A stretch of 64,000 nucleotides of DNA, taken from positions 1 to 64,000 of the forward strand of contig CANGFO010000008.1 in the NCBI GenBank assembly GCA_947453195.1, written 5' to 3'. Below the pieces are notes generated by a model. The model had not been told where the DNA came from and did no database searches. It saw only the letters and a list, made by a program, of their open reading frames with translations. Shown here piece after piece: positions 59,721-64,000 of this stretch (within the stretch, counting starts at the first letter, position 1; each line of letters opens with the position of its first letter). The translations under genes were made by a program, and so were the position numbers. The DNA is from Flavobacteriaceae bacterium. Its GTDB lineage: Bacteria > Bacteroidota > Bacteroidia > Flavobacteriales > Flavobacteriaceae.

Positions 59721-61568
59721 TTACTCTACCGTTACCGATTTAGCTAAATTCCTTGGCTGGTCTACATTACATCCACGCATTACAGCAATATGATAGGACA
59801 ATAATTGCAACGGAATTGTGGTTAATAAAGGAGATAATGCATCTGAGGTTTCTGGAATTTCAATAACATGATCTGCCAATTCTTTCACTTGACTATCACC
59901 TTTAGTGACTATAGCAATTATTTTTCCGCTTCGTGATTTTATTTCTTGAATATTACTTACCACTTTATCGTAATGCCCTTGCTTAGGGGCAATAACAATT
60001 ACTGGCATTTTCTCATCTATAAGCGCTATCGGTCCATGTTTCATCTCGGCAGCTGGATATCCTTCTGCATGAATATAGGAGATCTCTTTTAATTTTAAAG
60101 CGCCTTCTAATGCAACTGGAAAATTATATCCTCTTCCTAGATACAAGCAATTGGTTGCATCTTTATAGATTGCTGCTATTTGTTTAGCAATATCATTAGT
60201 TTCTAATGTTTCAGCAACTTTTTCCGGAATTAATTCTAACTCTTGTAAGTATCTAAAATAATCTGAAGTTGACAAAGTCCCTTTAGCTTTTGCCAATCGT
60301 AAGGCCATCATAGTAAGCACTGTGATTTGAGTTGTAAATGCTTTTGTTGAAGCCACCCCAATTTCTGGACCTGCGTGAGTATATGCCCCTGCATGCGTTT
60401 CACGTGATATAGAAGATCCTACCACATTACAGACTCCAAATACAAAAGCGCCTTTTTCTTTAGCCAATTTAATTGCTGCCAACGTATCGGCAGTTTCGCC
60501 CGATTGGGATATAGCAATTACTATATCTTTACTCGTGATAATTGGATTTCTATATCTAAATTCTGAAGCATATTCAACCTCAACAGGTATTCTTGCAAAT
60601 TCTTCAATTACATATTCAGCAACCAATCCGGCATGCCAAGAAGTTCCACAAGCAATGATTAAAATTCGATCGGCATTTAGAAATTTATCTAAATTATCTT
60701 CCACTCCCGACATTTGAATTAATCCCGTATTGGCATGAAGTCGTCCTCTGTAAGTATCTTTAATTACGTTGGGTTGCTCATAAATTTCTTTAAGCATAAA
60801 GTGATCGTAACCTCCTTTTTCAATTTGTTCCAAATTCATTTGCAACTCTTGAATATAAGGATCTACCAATGCATCATCTTTAATTCTTCTTATTTTTAAT
60901 GGCTTGGTTAATCTAACAATGGCCATTTCTTCATCTTCTAAATAAATAGCATTTGAAGTATATTCTATAAATGGAGTTGCATCTGAAGCAATGAAAAATT
61001 CATTTTCTCCAACACCAATTGCCAAAGGACTACCCAGGCGGGCAACTACTATTTCATCTGGTTTTTTCTTATCGAAAACACAAATAGCATAGGCTCCCAC
61101 AACTTGATTTAAGGCAACTTGAACGGCTTTACCAAGTTTTAAATTTTCTTTTTTCTGAACTTCTTCAATAAGATTTACCAATACTTCGGTATCGGTATCA
61201 GAAGAAAAAACATAACCTCTTTTAATTAATTCTTTTTTGATTGGTTCATAATTTTCGATAATTCCATTATGAACAATACAAATATCTCCCGAATTGGATA
61301 CGTGTGGGTGGGAATTTACATCATTTGGAACGCCATGTGTTGCCCATCGTGTATGGCCAATTCCTATGGTTCCGTTTATCGTAATATCTAAATTTGATTT
61401 ATCTTCAAGGTCAGAAACTTTACCTTTAGTTTTAGAGATTTTTAAATTTTCTCCGTCATAAAGCATTAATCCTGCGCTATCGTAACCTCTATATTCAAGA
61501 CGTTTTAATCCTTTGATTACAATAGGGTATGCTTCACGATGTCCAATATATCCAACAATTCCGCACAT
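59721..61568 (-). CDS. glmS: Glutamine--fructose-6-phosphate aminotransferase (isomerizing)
   Basis: 615 residues. GlmS makes glucosamine-6-phosphate for peptidoglycan and LPS. It starts MCGIVGYIGHREAY, where Cys2 is the glutaminase nucleophile. TRWATHGVPNDVNSHPHVS is near 74 and IVHNGIIENY near 98. Two SIS isomerase domains follow, with CGTSWHAGLVAEYVIEE near 305, ISQSGETADTLAAIKLAKEKG near 351 and LGRGYNFPVALEGALKLKEISYIHAEGYPAAEMKHGPIALI near 473. The end is DQPRNLAKSVTVE. It is complete. No glmS ribozyme is present ahead of it. The DUF4270 gene is 14 bases upstream, so the operon promoter lies further out. Confidence 0.97.
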   Translation of the reverse strand: MCGIVGYIGHREAYPIVIKGLKRLEYRGYDSAGLMLYDGENLKISKTKGKVSDLEDKSNLDITINGTIGIGHTRWATHGVPNDVNSHPHVSNSGDICIVHNGIIENYEPIKKELIKRGYVFSSDTDTEVLVNLIEEVQKKENLKLGKAVQVALNQVVGAYAICVFDKKKPDEIVVARLGSPLAIGVGENEFFIASDATPFIEYTSNAIYLEDEEMAIVRLTKPLKIRRIKDDALVDPYIQELQMNLEQIEKGGYDHFMLKEIYEQPNVIKDTYRGRLHANTGLIQMSGVEDNLDKFLNADRILIIACGTSWHAGLVAEYVIEEFARIPVEVEYASEFRYRNPIITSKDIVIAISQSGETADTLAAIKLAKEKGAFVFGVCNVVGSSISRETHAGAYTHAGPEIGVASTKAFTTQITVLTMMALRLAKAKGTLSTSDYFRYLQELELIPEKVAETLETNDIAKQIAAIYKDATNCLYLGRGYNFPVALEGALKLKEISYIHAEGYPAAEMKHGPIALIDEKMPVIVIAPKQGHYDKVVSNIQEIKSRSGKIIAIVTKGDSQVKELADHVIEIPETSDALSPLLTTIPLQLLSYHIAVMRGCNVDQPRNLAKSVTVE

Positions 61569-61582
61569 AAATACTGTTTTAT

Positions 61583-63310
61583 TTAGTCAGGTTTAGTATA
61601 ATAAATTTCCAATTTTAATCTTTTGTTCACTGGAACACTAGAGTTTGAGCCATATAAAATGGTTCCTAATGGATTTGCCACAGACATCATTGGAATGTAT
61701 TTGCTTTGAAATAAATTACTTCCTGTTCCACTTGAAAAAGGAGTGTTTAAAGAATAATTAATTGCGTTATTAATATTTTCAGAAACTACCAATCCTAATC
61801 GAACATTTGTAGAATCTTTTGTAACACCCACTCCGCCATATTTAATTAAATTTCTAACATGGTTGGTAATGTTTACTTTATAACGCGTTCCTCTTTCACC
61901 TATTTTAGAATTTATTATTTTACCATTGTCATTTGTTAACAATCCACCAAAAATATACTTATTAAATTTTGAATTAATCCCTTGAGAATAATCTGTATAA
62001 AAATCTAATAGAGGTCTTTTATTTTTTAAATCGTATAAAAATATTCTATTAGGTTCAATAGCATTTGCCATAGCATTATTATCGATATAAAAAGTAAGAT
62101 TGGCTTCATTAATTAACCATTTTTGTTTGCCATTAGCTGGATTTCTTAAATCATCTAATTCATCAGAAACACCATTTGGCGAATTCACTAAATTACCATT
62201 AACATCATATCCTTTAATATCTGCTTTATCAAATAAGTCAATAACAGCCATAGATCCATCGCCTCCTTTTAAGAAAAGTTTACTATCTCCTGTAGTTGGA
62301 TTTGGAGTGGCATAACCAGGGAAAGTATTTTCATTGTTTAATAAATTCACAGAATTTCCTGAAAGATTTAAGGCTAAAGTTTTTCTTGTAGGCAACGCTG
62401 TATCGGTTAAAGATACTTTATCGTGGTAAACAATAGTAATTACTCCACTGGAAAAATTCATCATCGCTAATGTCCCTTGATTAGGAGAAGAATTTGCGCT
62501 TTCTACTTTAAAATAAAGACCTTTAAAATAGGTTTTAAAAACATTATTGTTAAACAGTTTGTCTGAAGATGCCTGTAAAATTTTAGTCTTAAAAAAATCT
62601 TTATCTAAATTAAGGAACATCCCAGGAGCCTTTCTTTCTGCCACATCAGTATATCCGGGAGTATTTGCATCGATTTTCTTATAAAACTTGATTTGTTTTT
62701 CGCTAAATACAAATTCATCGTTCTGACTATTATCAACAATAGTATGGTCAAAAACACTTTTATTATCGTTATTCAATTTAAAGCCACCATTGTTTGCATC
62801 AAAATCAGCTTGCTGATTAGAATAATATTTTTGTGGCTGTTGAAATCCTGTTGTTGGATCTAAACTTTCCAAAAACTTAGTTGATTCGTAAACACTTAAT
62901 TTTATTTTTCCAGATCCTTTCAGCGAATCTAAAGTATACGAACTATTCCCTGAATCATCAGTACTTACAAAAGTACTAAAGTAAGGAACGTATAAATAAA
63001 CGGAGTCAATAGTTGGAGTATAAAAAGTTGGATTTTCTACCGCCAATGAAACTTGACTTACAAAACTTGCTGTAGTTTTTCCAAATACTGGGCTGTTGTA
63101 ATACCCAAATTGATTTACCGATAAATTATTAGTTTGAACTGGGCCTAAACTTTGATTATAAGCAGTTACATTAAAACTAGTAACGTCCATACCAAAATGC
63201 TCGTCTCCTACAATTCCAGTACCAATTTGATTGATATCTTTGTCGCAAGAAATAACCATTGCAATAATAAAAAAGGAAATAAAGGATTTAAATAAGAAAT
63301 TAAATTTCAT
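61583..63310 (-). CDS. DUF4270 lipoprotein
   Basis: 575 residues. The lipobox MVISC puts the lipidated cysteine at 22. A long beta-rich body follows with the DUF4270 marks NQIGTGIVGDEHFGMDVTSF near 27, then SVNQFGYYNSPVFGKTTASFVSQVSL near 63 and a C-terminal KLEIYYTKPD. DUF4270 is a Bacteroidota family of outer-membrane or surface lipoproteins of unknown function. It lies between the starch-synthase-like protein and glmS with gaps of 18 and 14 bases, so all three are one transcript. I take this to be a conserved order in flavobacteria. Confidence 0.87.
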   Translation of the reverse strand: MKFNFLFKSFISFFIIAMVISCDKDINQIGTGIVGDEHFGMDVTSFNVTAYNQSLGPVQTNNLSVNQFGYYNSPVFGKTTASFVSQVSLAVENPTFYTPTIDSVYLYVPYFSTFVSTDDSGNSSYTLDSLKGSGKIKLSVYESTKFLESLDPTTGFQQPQKYYSNQQADFDANNGGFKLNNDNKSVFDHTIVDNSQNDEFVFSEKQIKFYKKIDANTPGYTDVAERKAPGMFLNLDKDFFKTKILQASSDKLFNNNVFKTYFKGLYFKVESANSSPNQGTLAMMNFSSGVITIVYHDKVSLTDTALPTRKTLALNLSGNSVNLLNNENTFPGYATPNPTTGDSKLFLKGGDGSMAVIDLFDKADIKGYDVNGNLVNSPNGVSDELDDLRNPANGKQKWLINEANLTFYIDNNAMANAIEPNRIFLYDLKNKRPLLDFYTDYSQGINSKFNKYIFGGLLTNDNGKIINSKIGERGTRYKVNITNHVRNLIKYGGVGVTKDSTNVRLGLVVSENINNAINYSLNTPFSSGTGSNLFQSKYIPMMSVANPLGTILYGSNSSVPVNKRLKLEIYYTKPD

Positions 63311-63328
63311 GTTTTTGTTGTAATAATG

Positions 63329-64000
63329 TTATAACATCTTTTTATAAAAAGTAGTATATGCCTCCGCAAATTTATCTTTCGGAGCGAAAGGTAAAAAAGG
63401 TTTTTTCGAAGATTCTATAAATTTTGTTAAACTTGGAGAAAGATTTTCCGAGGCAATAATAACCGCATCCGAATGCGCAATAGAAGTTTTTATCAAATTC
63501 TCATAATTTGGCACTTCCAATTCGGCAATTGCTTCTGACGGAATTTGGTCAAATTTAATTTTATTAATCATTTCAGCATCTAAGTTACCATCAAACGATT
63601 GTCCATAAACCGAAGTCACTATTTTAGTTTCCGAAAATAACGCTTCATCTTTATAAAAATGCTTCATATAAACTGGAAGCATTGAAGCCATCCAACCGTG
63701 AACATGAATAATATCTGGAACCCAGTTTAATTTTTTTACTGTTTCAACTACCCCTTTAGCAAAGAAAATGGCACGCTCATCATTATCTGGATACATTACC
63801 CCATCTTCATCAGAAAAAGTTGCTTTTCTTTTAAAGTATTCGTCATTATCAATAAAATATACCTGAATTCGCTCTTTTGGTATAGAAGCCACCTTGATAA
63901 TTAAAGGCATATCTACATCATTCACTACTAAATTCATCCCCGACAAACGAATAACCTCATGCAATTGATGTCTTCTTTCATTAATATTTCCATACCTAGG
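63329..64000 (-). CDS. Glycogen/starch synthase-like N-terminal domain protein (5' end off window)
   Basis: The frame is open to the window edge, giving 223 residues. The TTG at 63964 sits inside the conserved PRYGNINERRHQLHEVIRLSG, so the true start lies further upstream, outside the window. The sequence IKVASIPKERIQVYFIDNDEYFKRK, VVETVKKLNWVPDIIHVHGWMASMLPVYMK and SVYGQSFDG belongs to the N-terminal GT5 (glycogen/starch synthase) domain. The protein stops where the second Rossmann lobe should start, so it is a shortened, single-domain form of about 270 residues. I recall this short form as usual in flavobacteria, next to panC. Synthase activity is doubtful because the donor-binding lobe is missing. 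Confidence 0.88.
   Translation of the reverse strand, partial: PRYGNINERRHQLHEVIRLSGMNLVVNDVDMPLIIKVASIPKERIQVYFIDNDEYFKRKATFSDEDGVMYPDNDERAIFFAKGVVETVKKLNWVPDIIHVHGWMASMLPVYMKHFYKDEALFSETKIVTSVYGQSFDGNLDAEMINKIKFDQIPSEAIAELEVPNYENLIKTSIAHSDAVIIASENLSPSLTKFIESSKKPFLPFAPKDKFAEAYTTFYKKML

Noticed and set aside
61569..61582. glmS ribozyme
   Set aside because: The 14-base gap from DUF4270 to glmS cannot hold a ribozyme, and none is expected in this phylum.

Overview
The window is a stretch of chromosome from a Flavobacterium-like member of the Flavobacteriaceae (Bacteroidota). The evidence is strongly AT-rich DNA, several proteins with C-terminal type IX secretion (T9SS) sorting domains, three TonB-dependent receptors, lineage families (DUF4270, DUF4271, DUF4296, DUF4301, DUF3127), and a Bacteroidota-type -7 promoter box (TAnnTTTG) a few to about 60 bases ahead of most transcription units. 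I found no tRNA, rRNA, CRISPR array, transposase, integrase or phage gene, and no gene-free gap longer than about 260 bases. It is a densely packed, mostly core-genome region.

Layout. 1-5.8 kb: a secreted-protein fragment, a carboxypeptidase-regulatory TonB receptor and two T9SS cargo proteins, one of them almost only a sorting domain. 5.9-13.4 kb: LuxE-like acyl-protein synthetase, tyrS, an NAD-dependent epimerase, the operon polyprenol-phosphate mannosyltransferase / dihydroorotase / DUF4296, then DUF4271-hemD. 13.4-23.5 kb: pckA with a perfect palindrome at its promoter, DUF423, DUF3108, a saccharopine-dehydrogenase-like protein, pth, a secreted reprolysin-like metalloprotease, ribF and bioB. 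23.5-28.6 kb: a 1673-residue multidomain T9SS surface protein. 28.6-37.2 kb: recX, a stand-alone ketoacyl synthase, queuosine-precursor transporter-tag, YoaK/DUF1275, aat, DUF3127-flavin reductase, an orphan histidine kinase, HIT-greA and a Rieske-like lipoprotein. 37.2-43.6 kb: a TonB receptor behind a TPP riboswitch (a likely thiamine importer), then the operon PPTase / GGGP-synthase / PnuC / DUF4301 / ArfB. 43.7-51.6 kb: ahcY, three envelope proteins of unknown function, and the biotin operon bioF-DUF2007-bioD-bioA. 51.6-64 kb: a DUF2975-HTH pair, a membrane protein, atpD-atpC, a TonB receptor-SGNH lipoprotein operon, and starch-synthase-like / DUF4270 / glmS.

How the parts work together. 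Biotin synthesis is split between bioB at 22 kb and bioF-bioD-bioA at 48-51 kb. Thiamine uptake is probably carried by the riboswitch-controlled receptor, and the nearby PnuC homologue may be its inner-membrane partner. The T9SS proteins and TonB receptors shape the cell surface.

No wholly new multi-gene system is evident. The observations most worth following are regulatory and repeat-level: a short repeat inserted in frame in bioF (peptide CHTEPVEV), the TPP riboswitch with a hairpin abutting the start codon, an intrinsic terminator at the very start of the greA leader, the pckA palindrome, a set of apparently leaderless genes, and large hairpin repeats inside operons. All coordinates and motifs come from reading the sequence. 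No database search was run, so family names rest on recognition of motifs.
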